NCBI GenBank assembly: GCA_903900705.1
Contig: CAIUOG010000131.1
Span: 1-64,000 of the forward strand
DNA length: 64,000 nt
Direction: 5' to 3'
Source: an uncultured Acidobacteriia bacterium
GTDB lineage: Bacteria; Acidobacteriota; Terriglobia; Bryobacterales; Bryobacteraceae
This document shows positions 42,918-51,846 of this stretch, one piece after another. The notes under the pieces were generated by a model, which saw only the letters and a program-made list of their open reading frames with translations, had not been told where the DNA came from and made no database searches. Every line of letters begins with the position of its first letter. Position 1 is the first letter of the stretch. Made by a program: the position numbers and the translations under genes.

Positions 42918-43958
42918 TCAATTAGCAGTGAGGCCGACGCCCTTTCGGTAGCGCCCGATGAACATGTCGCGGGACTTGAGCGTTCGGGCCAGCCAGGCGT
43001 TGGAGAAGTCGCCAAAGGGCAGGTGGCCCGTCCCGTGGTTCCGGCCCAGCGTTACCAGCATCATCCGATTGCCCGTGGCCGGCCTGTAAATGGCTGGCCG
43101 CCCTTTCCCCCGGAGGAGACAGCGGAGGTTCCGGATTACGACGGCGGCATGTTTGCCAGCCCAGATGCCGAGTTTGGGTTCGGGGAGCGCGGTGATGTCA
43201 CCCGCGACGAAGATGTGGGATGTCCCGGCCAGGCGGAGATGTTCATCCACTTTCAGGTGCCCGTCCGGCGTGCGGACGTCGCCCGCGAACCCTTCCAGAT
43301 AGCTTGTGTCGATGCGGTAGCCGGTACACCAGATCGTCATGTCGGCATCCGCGGTGTCCGCGGGAGTCGCACGGCGGTTCAGGTGGACTTCCACGTTACG
43401 CCGCCGCAGGAAATCGAGCGCATACCGTTGCGGGCCGGGTGTGAGGGAGGGCAGCAGGACGCCTTCACTGTGGATCAGCGTGAGGCGCTTGTCCGGGTAA
43501 TCCTGCACGATCTCGCCCGCCAGTTCCACTCCCACGGGACCGCCGCCGACAATCAGGATTCGTTTCGCTTCGCGAAGTTCTGCGGCCCGGATGCGGTAAT
43601 GCTCCCGGCGCGTTGCGGCGTCGCCCTTGTGCGGTTTGAGCAGGTCGTCGTTGTAGGCGGAGCCGGTGGCCAGAACGAGGTAGTCGAAGGAGACGTCTCC
43701 CTCGCTGGTCGTCACCCGATCCGGCTGCACGGAGAGGGCGCGGCTCCGGAGGTGGCGGACCCCGGGCAGGAAGTCCCCGAGCGGAATGATTGCCTGGGCG
43801 GAGCGGGAGGGTTCCACCAGCATCCGGGGCGCGGCCATGGGCACCTCGAAGTAGTCCTTCGGATCAATCACGGTGACGTCGGCCTGGTGCTGCAGTGCAT
43901 ACGCGATCCGGTGGCCGGCAAGGCCGCCGCCTGCAATGACAATTCGGGATCGACTCAT
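42918..43958 (-). CDS. FAD/NAD(P)-dependent oxidoreductase (NDH-2/AIF-like)
   Basis: This 346-residue protein has two dinucleotide-binding folds: IVIAGGGLAGHRIAYAL at the N-terminus for FAD and RILIVGGGPVGVELAGEI (about 130-148) for NAD(P)H, plus YLVLATGS and IFVAGDITALPEP, the second FAD contact. It resembles AIF/FSP1 and type II NADH dehydrogenases. No obvious membrane helix is seen, and it is shorter than NDH-2 (400 or more). It lies just upstream of the bc operon and may feed it with electrons. It overlaps the M20 peptidase gene by four bases. Confidence 0.88.
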   Translation of the reverse strand: MSRSRIVIAGGGLAGHRIAYALQHQADVTVIDPKDYFEVPMAAPRMLVEPSRSAQAIIPLGDFLPGVRHLRSRALSVQPDRVTTSEGDVSFDYLVLATGSAYNDDLLKPHKGDAATRREHYRIRAAELREAKRILIVGGGPVGVELAGEIVQDYPDKRLTLIHSEGVLLPSLTPGPQRYALDFLRRRNVEVHLNRRATPADTADADMTIWCTGYRIDTSYLEGFAGDVRTPDGHLKVDEHLRLAGTSHIFVAGDITALPEPKLGIWAGKHAAVVIRNLRCLLRGKGRPAIYRPATGNRMMLVTLGRNHGTGHLPFGDFSNAWLARTLKSRDMFIGRYRKGVGLTAN

Positions 43959-45082
43959 GGAATACGCGCAACCAGTCGGGCCAGGGTCTCGATGCGGTCG
44001 ATGATCCGGTCTGTGAGGATGGATTCGTGGGCCGCGTGCGCGCCCTCGCCCACCGCGCCCAAGCCATCGAGAGTGGGAATCCCCAGTGCCGCCGTGAAGT
44101 TTCCGTCGGAACCGCCGCCCGTCGCGGACTCTTCGAGATCAACTCCCACTTCCGCAGCCGCCACGCGCGCCAGGCGGAACAGAGACGCGATGCCTTTGGT
44201 CCTTTCCATGGGTGGCCGGTTCAGACCCCCGGTCACCTCCAGGGTACAGCGGTTGTCAAAGGGCTTCAGACGCCGGAATTTCTTCTCGATCATCGCGGCA
44301 TCCCGCAGGCGGGGAATTCGCATATCGACGTGGGTCTCGGCCGATTCCGCGATCACGTTTGAGCGCGTCCCCCCCTGCACGGTGCCGGGATTGATGGTGA
44401 TCCCGCGCCGCAGGTCAGTGAAACCGGCAATCACCTGGATCTGTTTCGCCAGTTCGACCACCGCGCTGGCGCCCTTTTCGAAGTCGACTCCGGCGTGGGA
44501 AGCAACGCCGCGGACGCGAACCCTGTAGTCTCCAATGCCTTTGCGCGCCGTCTTGAGCTTGCCCGTGAGTCCCGTTCCGGGCTCGAGAACCAGAATGGCT
44601 TTGCTTTTTCGGGCGGTTTCCTCGGTCAGGGCGCGTGAGGTGTGGCTGCCGGTCTCTTCATCGGAATTGACCTGGAGGATGACGTGATGGGGAACGGGAA
44701 TATCGCGCTCCCGCAAGAGCCGCATTGCAAAGATGAAGAACGCCAGGCCGGCTTTCATGTCCAGCACGCCGGGTCCCCAGAGCCGGCCCGCTTCTTCGCG
44801 GTAGGGCATGGTGGCCAAAGTTCCCAGCGGCCAGACCGTGTCGCCATGGCCCAGCGCCGTCACCTGGCCCTGCTTTTTGCGGCCCGGGAGTTTGAAGGTG
44901 CAGAGCAGATGCGTTCCTGATCTCCGGCAGGTTGCTTCGCCGCCGAGAGAGTCGGCCAGGAGCTCCATGAAGCGCCGGAGGTCGGCGGGGGAATCGCTGG
45001 GGGATTCGCATTCTACAAGTGTCTGAATCAAGCGGGACACAACGGGAACGGTCAGCATTTCAGTGGACATAAACAGCCTCAA
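43955..45082 (-). CDS. M20-family metallopeptidase (glutamate carboxypeptidase-like)
   Basis: This 375-residue cytoplasmic protein has the dizinc M20 layout: GHGDTVWP (zinc His and Asp), GPGVLDMKAG, the general base in NSDEETGS (two glutamates), VASHAGVDFEKGAS in the dimerisation domain and GAHAAHE near the end. It matches carboxypeptidase G2-like enzymes that remove C-terminal glutamate. The ATG at 45070 (MSTEML) is an equally possible start. It overlaps the FAD oxidoreductase gene by four bases, an unexplained pairing. Confidence 0.9.
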   Translation of the reverse strand: MRLFMSTEMLTVPVVSRLIQTLVECESPSDSPADLRRFMELLADSLGGEATCRRSGTHLLCTFKLPGRKKQGQVTALGHGDTVWPLGTLATMPYREEAGRLWGPGVLDMKAGLAFFIFAMRLLRERDIPVPHHVILQVNSDEETGSHTSRALTEETARKSKAILVLEPGTGLTGKLKTARKGIGDYRVRVRGVASHAGVDFEKGASAVVELAKQIQVIAGFTDLRRGITINPGTVQGGTRSNVIAESAETHVDMRIPRLRDAAMIEKKFRRLKPFDNRCTLEVTGGLNRPPMERTKGIASLFRLARVAAAEVGVDLEESATGGGSDGNFTAALGIPTLDGLGAVGEGAHAAHESILTDRIIDRIETLARLVARIP

Positions 45083-45131
45083 TTGTAGAACTTGCTGAAC
45101 TATTTTTAATTGCCGGGAAGCGTCACTTATC

Positions 45132-45161
45132 TTGACACCGACCGATCCGGACTCTCATGAT
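45132..45161 (+). promoter_or_regulatory. possible promoter of the small cytochrome c gene
   Basis: A perfect -35 TTGACA (45132-45137) precedes CATGAT (45156-45161) by 18 bases. The -10 lies within a short palindrome, CTCATGATGAG (45154-45164), which could be an operator. The -10 match is weak, so the call is tentative. Confidence 0.35.
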
Positions 45162-45224
45162 GAGGGTGGCGGGACTGATTTCCGCGCAGGGTTGCCTGAC
45201 AGCCCAAAAGGAACCGATAGAACC

Positions 45225-45539
45225 ATGAAATCTAATTTTCGTAATCTCATCACAGCTGGACTGCTCGGCGCAGCCATGCTGATCCCGACTGGCGCCTGGG
45301 CTGCCGATGCGGCCGCCGGCAAGACACTGTACTCGAAATGCCAGAGCTGTCACAAAGCGGACGGCAGCGGCAATGCGGCCATCGGCAAAGCGATGGGCGT
45401 GGAAATGAAGCCGCTCAAGGGCGCGAGTGAAGATGCCATCAAAGGCGCCGTCACTAAGGGTGTTGGCAAGATGAAGCCGGTTGCCGGCATCGCCGGTGGT
45501 GATCTGGACAACCTGGTCGCCTACATCAAGACCCTGTAA
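45225..45539 (+). CDS. small monoheme cytochrome c
   Basis: This 104-residue exported protein starts at MKSNFRNLITAGLLG with a signal ending AWA and has one heme site, CQSCH. The fold is that of class I cytochromes c with KMKPVAGIAGGDLDNLVAYI at the C-terminus, where a methionine axial ligand is expected (GKMKPVAG). It would shuttle electrons in the periplasm. It is convergent with the 15-heme cytochrome gene, with a strong bidirectional terminator between them. The ATG follows AAAAGGA with suitable spacing. Confidence 0.9.
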   Translation: MKSNFRNLITAGLLGAAMLIPTGAWAADAAAGKTLYSKCQSCHKADGSGNAAIGKAMGVEMKPLKGASEDAIKGAVTKGVGKMKPVAGIAGGDLDNLVAYIKTL

Positions 45540-45551
45540 TCTGTTCGGCGG

Positions 45552-45599
45552 AAATTGAAAAGGCCCCCGGCGCGTTCGCGACGGGGGCCTTTTCAATTT
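45552..45599. terminator. bidirectional intrinsic terminator
   Basis: A perfect 18-bp inverted repeat (45552-45569 and 45582-45599) surrounds a 12-base loop. Its core is GGCCCCCG/CGGGGGCC flanked by A-rich and T-rich arms (AAAA ... TTTTCAATTT), so it can terminate transcription from both sides. It lies between the convergent small cytochrome gene and the 15-heme cytochrome gene. Confidence 0.9.
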
Positions 45600-45615
45600 G
45601 GGTAAGTGAACCCGG

Positions 45616-47025
45616 TCAGCGGAAGAAGCTGACCAGGTCAGGTTTGGCGACCGGAGCTGCCTTCGCCAGAATCTGCTGCTGTGGCAGCTGGATCGCGGCG
45701 ATCTTGTTGATGTGGCACTCCGAACAGGTGTTCTGGAAGGTATGGCAGGTCAGGCAGGACCGGACGTCCAGCTGAGCCGGGATGGCATGAGCGCCCGCTT
45801 TGAACGGTGCCAGCGGCTGGTGGCTGCGGGGCAGTTCATTGTGGCAATCGCTGCAGTAGGAGGCGGTATGGCAGACCGCGCACTCCGTGCGGTCCAGCGA
45901 CGCATACTTTCCGTGGAGATCTTCCTTCCAGCGGGCGGTATGGTTCACCGGGCGCATCACCTGGTGGCAGCTATCGCACTGCACTTTGGCGTTGACCGAG
46001 GGCGTGACGTTCATGTGGCACACCGAGCACTTGGCGTCCGCAGCGGCGGATTCCGCCGCGTGATCACGCCGGAAGCCTTCGGTATGGAAGTCCGGCTTCA
46101 CGTTCTTGGTGTGGCTGTTTGGCACCGCGGTGGCTGCGACCGTGTCGGCATGGCAGGTCTTGCAATTGCCCATCTGGAACTCGGCTTTGACCGCCCGGGC
46201 GGAATCATGACACTGCACGCAATCGAGCATCTTTGGCAGCGAAAGATCCGCGATGCTGGCGCTGTTCGGAATCGCGTAGTGGCAAGTGGTGCAGTTCAGG
46301 CTGAACTGATCCTTGTTCTTAAAGTGGGGCAGGTGAGAGAAGCTGATGTTCACGTATTTGCCAGTCACCGTGGTGCGGTTGTTGGTGAACTGACGGGTAC
46401 CTGTGAAACCGGGGTTCTCGATCTCCTCCGGCGTGTGGCAGCCGCGGCAGCCTTCTGAGGACAGATCGGCGGTCAGCTGCGGCTTCATGCCGGCCTTGGC
46501 GTGACAGGTGGCGCACTCCTGGTGACCCGGGAAGGTGGCGAAGACACCCTGCTTGTCGAATTTATGGCAGAAGGTGCAATCCGCGCGGAAGCCGGTTTTG
46601 GCGTCGATGCGGGCCTTCTGGTCAACGTGACCTTTGTGGGAGAACTCGAACAGAACGGCGCGCGTCCCCTGGTAACGGGGGAAGGGAACCAGATCTTCCG
46701 AACTGGTGGGCGGGAAGGTCTTGTGGCACTGTGCGCAGACAATCTGCTTCAGATCTTTATTGAAATCGTCGCTGTGACAGGTGAGGCACTGGTCGTGCCC
46801 TGGCCGTTTCAGCGTAACGGAACCTTCCTTCACGGCCACGTGGCAGAGGCTGCATTCCAGTCCGCTGAGCTTGTCCTTGTGGAAGGCGTGGATATAAAAC
46901 TCTTTGCCGGCGGCAGGACCGGGGGCCGGGGCGGCGGGCTTTTGGGCAAACGCGGAAACTGTCGCAAGCGCAAAGGCGACAACCGGGAGGAATGTGAAGC
47001 GTGACAGGGGGATTCTCATTTTCAT
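45616..47025 (-). CDS. 15-heme c-type cytochrome
   Basis: This 469-residue exported protein has a signal peptide (FTFLPVVAFALATVSAFAQ) and fifteen CXXCH sites, from CSLCH and CLTCH through CRGCH, CKTCH and CDSCH to CSDCH, CLTCH and CSECH. That is one heme per about 31 residues, as in multiheme electron-transfer wires, and histidines outside the motifs are abundant, as bis-His ligation requires. It is the last gene of a leftward operon with an outer-membrane barrel (11-base gap), so it is the probable heme chain of a porin-cytochrome conduit. No lipobox is seen, so it is periplasmic or inserted in the barrel. Confidence 0.93.
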   Translation of the reverse strand: MKMRIPLSRFTFLPVVAFALATVSAFAQKPAAPAPGPAAGKEFYIHAFHKDKLSGLECSLCHVAVKEGSVTLKRPGHDQCLTCHSDDFNKDLKQIVCAQCHKTFPPTSSEDLVPFPRYQGTRAVLFEFSHKGHVDQKARIDAKTGFRADCTFCHKFDKQGVFATFPGHQECATCHAKAGMKPQLTADLSSEGCRGCHTPEEIENPGFTGTRQFTNNRTTVTGKYVNISFSHLPHFKNKDQFSLNCTTCHYAIPNSASIADLSLPKMLDCVQCHDSARAVKAEFQMGNCKTCHADTVAATAVPNSHTKNVKPDFHTEGFRRDHAAESAAADAKCSVCHMNVTPSVNAKVQCDSCHQVMRPVNHTARWKEDLHGKYASLDRTECAVCHTASYCSDCHNELPRSHQPLAPFKAGAHAIPAQLDVRSCLTCHTFQNTCSECHINKIAAIQLPQQQILAKAAPVAKPDLVSFFR

Positions 47026-47036
47026 TGGTCTCAGTG

Positions 47037-48650
47037 TCAGTACTTCCAGTTCACTCCCAACCGGAATACCTGAGAATTCTTCAGGTCCGGCCGGAGAAGA
47101 TAAAAGTCGTTGTCGAGGCTGTAGTCGAAGTAGGCACGGGTTCTGCGGTCGAGCCGAACCCAGGCACTGCCGAGAAGGCCGCTCTGGTGGAGGTTCGTGA
47201 GGTAGAAGAAAGCGTCCTGCATGCTGATGCGGCGATAGTAAACACCACCACTCAGGCTGAAGCGACCTTCGCCAAATGCGCGGCGGACTTCGCCAGTCAT
47301 ATCCTTCACGCTGGTTTCCCCGGTGGAGGAAAGATCGTCAAGGGCGGTGACATTCAACGGGCTCAGGCGGTCCGAGTTGCGCTGATGATATTCAAAGAAG
47401 GTTTCGATCTTCTTAAACGGGAAGTACTGTCCGTTGAAACGGTAGTCTTCAAAAGAAGTATCGAAGGGGCCCTCGTTGGCCTTCGAATTCAGACGGCGCA
47501 CCGTGACGGAACCACCGGCGCGCACATTGCTCAGAAGCTGGCGATGTGCCTCCACGTTGAATTGCGTGTACTGGGCAATCGGTCCCAGATACAAACGGTA
47601 GAGCGCGTTCTTTTTTGCGAGGTCCTTCACGTCTCCGGTGTAGTCGTACGTGTAATCGTTATTGGTGAGTTTCTGGAAGAAACTGGCACGGAGGGTGTTG
47701 CGACCGTTTTTCGAGGAATAGATGCCGGAGATGTTGAGGTCCACCAGAGAGCCGCCGAACGAACGCAGCGAGGTTCTCACCATCCAGCGGTCATTCAGGC
47801 GGCGGCGAACGATGAGCTGATTCGACGACTTCAGATATTCGAGCGTTTCGAATTCAACGGAGGTCTTGTTATCCAGCTTCAGATTCAGGTTGGCGCCGGC
47901 GATGCCCCGTTGCGAGGGATCGGCAAAGAAGGTAAATCGGCGACCACCGTAAACTGTCAGATCGTAACGCGGACGGGATACGGAGTATGACGCTCCGTCA
48001 AAGGATGCCAGTTCGGCGCCGTAGACATTCAGACGGCCAAACTGGACGGAGGAGTTGGAGAAGAATCCATCCGTCGGCTTGCCCGTGACTTCCACGCTTG
48101 CCTCAAGGAATTCCCAGAGCCGATTCCCCGCGAAAGTGTTGGTAATATTCTCCGCCGGCGACCCCGTCAAAACTTTGGTCAGATCCTGCCGATAACGCAC
48201 GGAGAGGTGCGTGTTCACCCGGTCCGAACCATACCCGCGCGTACCAAGACTGATGAACGATTCCATCATGTTGGAGCCAGGCTGGAAAGCAGCCGGCGAC
48301 GGAATACCAGCCGGGTTGAACGTTCCCGTATCCGGCGCGTTGATCACGCCCGAATACGTGGGATTACCGGTAAAGTTCGTCTGGTAGCGGGTGTAATTGG
48401 TGCGGGTTTCAAAGAAGAAATGGTTGAGGAAGTCCCCTACGTCGGAGGGCTTCGGAGTGTTTTGGATCTGGAGAAGGCTTGTGTCGGGAGGCGCGGCGGC
48501 AATCGCTCCCGTCATCAGTTGATCCCATGCTGCTCCGATATCCTGAGAACGCCCGGCAGGCGTTTTCGCCTGCTGGGCGTTCATAACGGAAGCAGCCAAA
48601 GTTACAGCCAACAGTGCGTTACAGAGGCGGGAACTGGCTAGTCGAGGCAT
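47037..48650 (-). CDS. outer-membrane beta-barrel protein of a porin-cytochrome cluster
   Basis: This 537-residue exported protein (signal LCNALLAVTLAASVMNA) consists almost wholly of alternating strands with aromatic girdles from about residue 80 to the end, such as LSVRYRQDLTKVL, YDLTVYGGRRFTFFA, YLGPIAQYTQFNVEAHRQLL and AYFDYSLDNDFYLL. It ends in GVNWKY, an aromatic C-terminus suited to BAM recognition. It does not carry the CXXC of MtrB. It sits between multiheme cytochrome genes, so it is the likely sheath through which heme chains cross the outer membrane. This is inferred from context. Confidence 0.8.
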   Translation of the reverse strand: MPRLASSRLCNALLAVTLAASVMNAQQAKTPAGRSQDIGAAWDQLMTGAIAAAPPDTSLLQIQNTPKPSDVGDFLNHFFFETRTNYTRYQTNFTGNPTYSGVINAPDTGTFNPAGIPSPAAFQPGSNMMESFISLGTRGYGSDRVNTHLSVRYRQDLTKVLTGSPAENITNTFAGNRLWEFLEASVEVTGKPTDGFFSNSSVQFGRLNVYGAELASFDGASYSVSRPRYDLTVYGGRRFTFFADPSQRGIAGANLNLKLDNKTSVEFETLEYLKSSNQLIVRRRLNDRWMVRTSLRSFGGSLVDLNISGIYSSKNGRNTLRASFFQKLTNNDYTYDYTGDVKDLAKKNALYRLYLGPIAQYTQFNVEAHRQLLSNVRAGGSVTVRRLNSKANEGPFDTSFEDYRFNGQYFPFKKIETFFEYHQRNSDRLSPLNVTALDDLSSTGETSVKDMTGEVRRAFGEGRFSLSGGVYYRRISMQDAFFYLTNLHQSGLLGSAWVRLDRRTRAYFDYSLDNDFYLLRPDLKNSQVFRLGVNWKY

Positions 48651-48720
48651 TTTGTATCAGACTTTATTTGTACAACATAGCTAACGTTTTTCCAACTGTT
48701 TTTCACTCGCACTGTAAGGC

Positions 48721-49542
48721 TTATTTGGCTAATTTGGCCAGCCGGGTTTTTGCCAGCTGGATGCGCCACGCGTAGGTATCACTGTGCCACTGGGTTGCGT
48801 CGAGATAGGCCTGCAGTTCCGACGCCTGATGGGCCTTGTCGCCCAGTTCGGCATAGATCTCGCTCAGAGCCCAGTGGGCGTGCGCGTTGTTCGCTTTGTC
48901 TCCGGTCTGGGCAATATAGTCCGGAGTCACGGGCGAGAGAGCGAGTTCCGCCTCGTAGGCCTCGATTGCCTTTTCAAGAAAGGCTTCTTTCGAGGCCTCG
49001 TCCGCGGAGTTCTTCGCTTTCAGCTCGTATGCCTCCCCGATGAACTCATTCACGCCGAGGCGCAACGCGTCAATCTGCAGCACTTCCTGCCAGAGTCCGA
49101 TGGCGACATCCGGTTGCGTATCCATCAGCAGATGCGCCAGGCGCAGCCGAGGAGTGAACATGCAAGGAGCCGGGTCCGGAGCGATCGGAACCGATTTCGG
49201 GATCTGGCAGGTGCCATTGGCCAGGTTGTTCAGCGAGATGGCCTTCTGGTAATCGGCAATCGCGTTAGCCGTGTCCTCCAGGTCATCCTGGTAGTGGATC
49301 CCGCGCTGCACGTACTCCCAGGTGTTGGAGGGCGTCGTGATTTTGAGCAGGTTCCAGTCTACCCGTCCTTCAAAGTAAAAGGGGTTTCTTTTCCCGATGT
49401 AGTTCGGGTTGTCGGCCTGATAGGTCACGCCTGCGACATACGGCCCATTTCCAGTGGTGATACCGCCCTGCTGGGCGCTGGCAACCGATGCCAGCGCCGC
49501 AACGCTCAGGGAAAGAACAACTACTTGACGAAGGTTTCTCAT
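48721..49542 (-). CDS. exported TPR-like protein of the cytochrome operon
   Basis: This 273-residue protein has a signal peptide (QVVVLSLSVAALASVASAQ) and helical repeats of TPR type: NAIADYQKAISLNNL, RLRLAHLLMDTQPDVAIGLWQEVLQ (in part), AIEAYEAELALSP and NAHAHWALSEIYAELGDKAH. No heme motif is present. It overlaps the pentaheme cytochrome gene by four bases. It could be an assembly or scaffold factor for the conduit. It was not matched to a named family. Confidence 0.75.
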   Translation of the reverse strand: MRNLRQVVVLSLSVAALASVASAQQGGITTGNGPYVAGVTYQADNPNYIGKRNPFYFEGRVDWNLLKITTPSNTWEYVQRGIHYQDDLEDTANAIADYQKAISLNNLANGTCQIPKSVPIAPDPAPCMFTPRLRLAHLLMDTQPDVAIGLWQEVLQIDALRLGVNEFIGEAYELKAKNSADEASKEAFLEKAIEAYEAELALSPVTPDYIAQTGDKANNAHAHWALSEIYAELGDKAHQASELQAYLDATQWHSDTYAWRIQLAKTRLAKLAK

Positions 49543-51674
49543 TTGCCACCTGCCAGGGTAACGGTCGTTTCAGAAGCCGCAAGGTTCTTGTTGGTCCTGA
49601 GCAGCGTGTCGATGGTGTTTTCGGTCAGCAATTGCTTGTCACCACCGGGGCCGTTCGGACCGGTTGTCTTTACCAGGTACCGCATGAAGACCGGGGGGAA
49701 GTGCTCATCGTGAATTACGGCCTTCACGTGGAGCGGGGCCTTCAGCGTCACGCCCATCTCGTCCAGCTCAGCCTGGGTGGGCAGAGTGAACTTGTAGCGG
49801 AACTGTCGCGGGACCAACGGCTGCAGCGAGCGGTAGTTGTCCACCGTGTTGGCTGTGGCTGCGTTGAAAGTCTCTTCGTAGTGCGGCGTCAGCGCGACAA
49901 CCGGTTTGCCGTCAGCGCCATTCCGTCCAACCTGGGAGCCGGGCAGATAGATAACCGTCAGTTCGTTCCGGAACAGGACCAGGCCGTTTTCCACGCCGGA
50001 GTAGACGCGGTCATCCGGGCCGTTGTCCGGGCCGAGTTCGAACACCAGGTTCCGGGATCCGTTGTTGCCAGCGCCGGCGACGTAGCTGCCCACCGGAACC
50101 GCATGACCACCGTCAACCACAGCGTGAATATGTTCGCTGTCCTCATCGTCGATGTTGCCATCGGGTGCATTCTCGCCGGTGTCCGGGTGCGGTTTATCTA
50201 CCAGGTAGCCGGACTGATAGAGGACGAAGCCGTTGTCGTCGGACACCTGCAACTGAACGTAGGCTGTGCGTTCCTGCGAGAAGCCCGCGGGATAGCGATG
50301 GCCGGCGAGGCCGACCGCGTCGACGCGGACTACCATTTCCTGGCCGAGCGCTGCGCTGGGCGCGGTACGAGAGACATCAATGCGAGCCGCATTTTCGAGC
50401 AGTTTCTGGCGCCGGGTTGCAAGGGCCTTCGGAATGCCGTATTCATCGACGCCACTCTCGTAGGGATCGGGATAGTCAGAGCCGAGGCGGGCCTTCAGTT
50501 CAGCGGCAGTCAGCAGCGGAACGTCGGTGCCGGTGAAGTGGTGATCCACAACGGCGCGCTTCGGAAGCGGGTAACTGCCGTCCGTCGAGATGCCGGGAAC
50601 TGCGGCGTAGTTCTGTGCGAACACACCGGGAGTTGCACTGGTAATGTTGACCGTGCCCACCTGATAGCTGGAAGTTCCCGCAAACGGGAACAGCGACATG
50701 TGGCAGTCCTGACAACGAACCACCTTGCCAAACGGATTGTTGGTGCTGTTGTAGGCGCCGGTCTGCCACTCCGTGCTGAGGTTTTCGAGGCGGAAGAACG
50801 GGAGCGCCGGCGAGTTTGCGTTGTATTCGTAGTTCTGCAGATCGCCAGGGCCGCCGCCGGGTAGGCGAACGTCGTGGCAGGCATTGCAGAATGCGGAACT
50901 CCGGATGAAGGCGATCTTGCCCTGATCGTTGCTCGAAACGTGGAACTGGTCCTTGGCGTTAATCGGGAACGGGAACGGGCCAACCTTTTCAATGGAACTG
51001 TTGATGAGCACACTCGTGTTGGCAAAACCATCACGTCGGAAACTGCGGTTGAGGTCAGGTCCTGCCACATTATGGCAGAAATCGCAGCTGATGCCGGCGG
51101 AGGAGAGAGACGGAAGCGCGCCCGGCGGCGGTTGGTCGCCAATCTTCGCGGGGATAATCTGGTTGCCTGCGGAATCGACCATGTGATAGTCGCGCAGCGG
51201 CCGGAAGAGATCGGGCCGGAAGTTCGCGCCGGTGGCGATTTCGGGTACTTCCCGCTTCGTCGGGTCTTCCCCCAGACGGAGGACGTTCGCCGCGTGGCAG
51301 GTGAAACAGAAGCCCGCGCGAAGCTTGAGGCCGGTGGTGATGACCGGCGAAGTGAACATGTTCGTGTTCAGTTTGGTGCCGTCGGCATCCAGCTTGGTAC
51401 TGTCGCCGTACACCGGACGGAGCAGGCCGCCCGTGATCAGATTGGCGGAAGTTTCAAGACCATTGAAAAGTGGACTAACATTTCTATAGCCTGACTTAAC
51501 GGAACTTCGAAGCTCATCGAACTGGCGCTGGTGACAGGGCAAACAGTTTTGTGGCCGCTGAATGTCCTGACTCTTCAGCGGCACCTCCGGAGCATGCCGT
51601 ACGGGTGTTTGCGCAAACAACCCGCTGGCGGTTATTGCTAGCGTTATCAGCACTTTGTGTTGAGTGTGCATCAT
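49539..51674 (-). CDS. large pentaheme c-type cytochrome
   Basis: This 711-residue exported protein (signal LITLAITASGLFA) has five CXXCH sites in its first half: CLPCH near residue 44, CFTCH, CDFCH, CNACH and CQDCH near 340. The second half has no heme and is beta-rich, including a stretch rich in glycine, aspartate and asparagine (HPDTGENAPDGNIDDEDSE) that could bind calcium. It resembles the cytochrome c554/hydroxylamine-oxidoreductase-like multihemes found next to porin-cytochrome clusters. It is the first gene of the leftward operon, so it may be the surface or terminal element. Confidence 0.85.
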   Translation of the reverse strand: MMHTQHKVLITLAITASGLFAQTPVRHAPEVPLKSQDIQRPQNCLPCHQRQFDELRSSVKSGYRNVSPLFNGLETSANLITGGLLRPVYGDSTKLDADGTKLNTNMFTSPVITTGLKLRAGFCFTCHAANVLRLGEDPTKREVPEIATGANFRPDLFRPLRDYHMVDSAGNQIIPAKIGDQPPPGALPSLSSAGISCDFCHNVAGPDLNRSFRRDGFANTSVLINSSIEKVGPFPFPINAKDQFHVSSNDQGKIAFIRSSAFCNACHDVRLPGGGPGDLQNYEYNANSPALPFFRLENLSTEWQTGAYNSTNNPFGKVVRCQDCHMSLFPFAGTSSYQVGTVNITSATPGVFAQNYAAVPGISTDGSYPLPKRAVVDHHFTGTDVPLLTAAELKARLGSDYPDPYESGVDEYGIPKALATRRQKLLENAARIDVSRTAPSAALGQEMVVRVDAVGLAGHRYPAGFSQERTAYVQLQVSDDNGFVLYQSGYLVDKPHPDTGENAPDGNIDDEDSEHIHAVVDGGHAVPVGSYVAGAGNNGSRNLVFELGPDNGPDDRVYSGVENGLVLFRNELTVIYLPGSQVGRNGADGKPVVALTPHYEETFNAATANTVDNYRSLQPLVPRQFRYKFTLPTQAELDEMGVTLKAPLHVKAVIHDEHFPPVFMRYLVKTTGPNGPGGDKQLLTENTIDTLLRTNKNLAASETTVTLAGGK

Positions 51675-51846
51675 AGTTGGGTAGATCCTGACTTCTTGAT
51701 ATTATGAGTCGTCATATACAAGTGATGCAAATAAAAAAAACGTTTCGTCCGATGTTGTTTTCAGAGTCCCTTCGCCTGGTGTAACCTATAACCCTGACCT
51801 GAAATTCTGGTCGGCAACAATTGCGCGCGGGCTGGGGAGGCTTCGA
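51675..51846. promoter_or_regulatory. A+T-rich divergent promoter region between two electron-transfer operons
   Basis: These 172 bases separate the leftward pentaheme operon from the rightward NADH-module operon. Leftward, CATAAT (minus strand, 51706-51701) with TTGCAT 18 bases upstream (51730-51725) is a plausible promoter. It overlaps an inverted repeat TATGA-N4-TCATA (51703-51716), a possible operator shared by both directions. Rightward, TATAAC (51787-51792) could be a -10, but no -35 was found at the right distance. A strong Shine-Dalgarno GGGGAGG (51834-51840) precedes the TTG start at 51847. Confidence 0.45.

Noticed and set aside
51696-51709. FNR-type binding site near the divergent cytochrome promoters
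   Set aside because: TTGAT is present but the second half-site does not match ATCAA; only the TATGA/TCATA inverted repeat is real.
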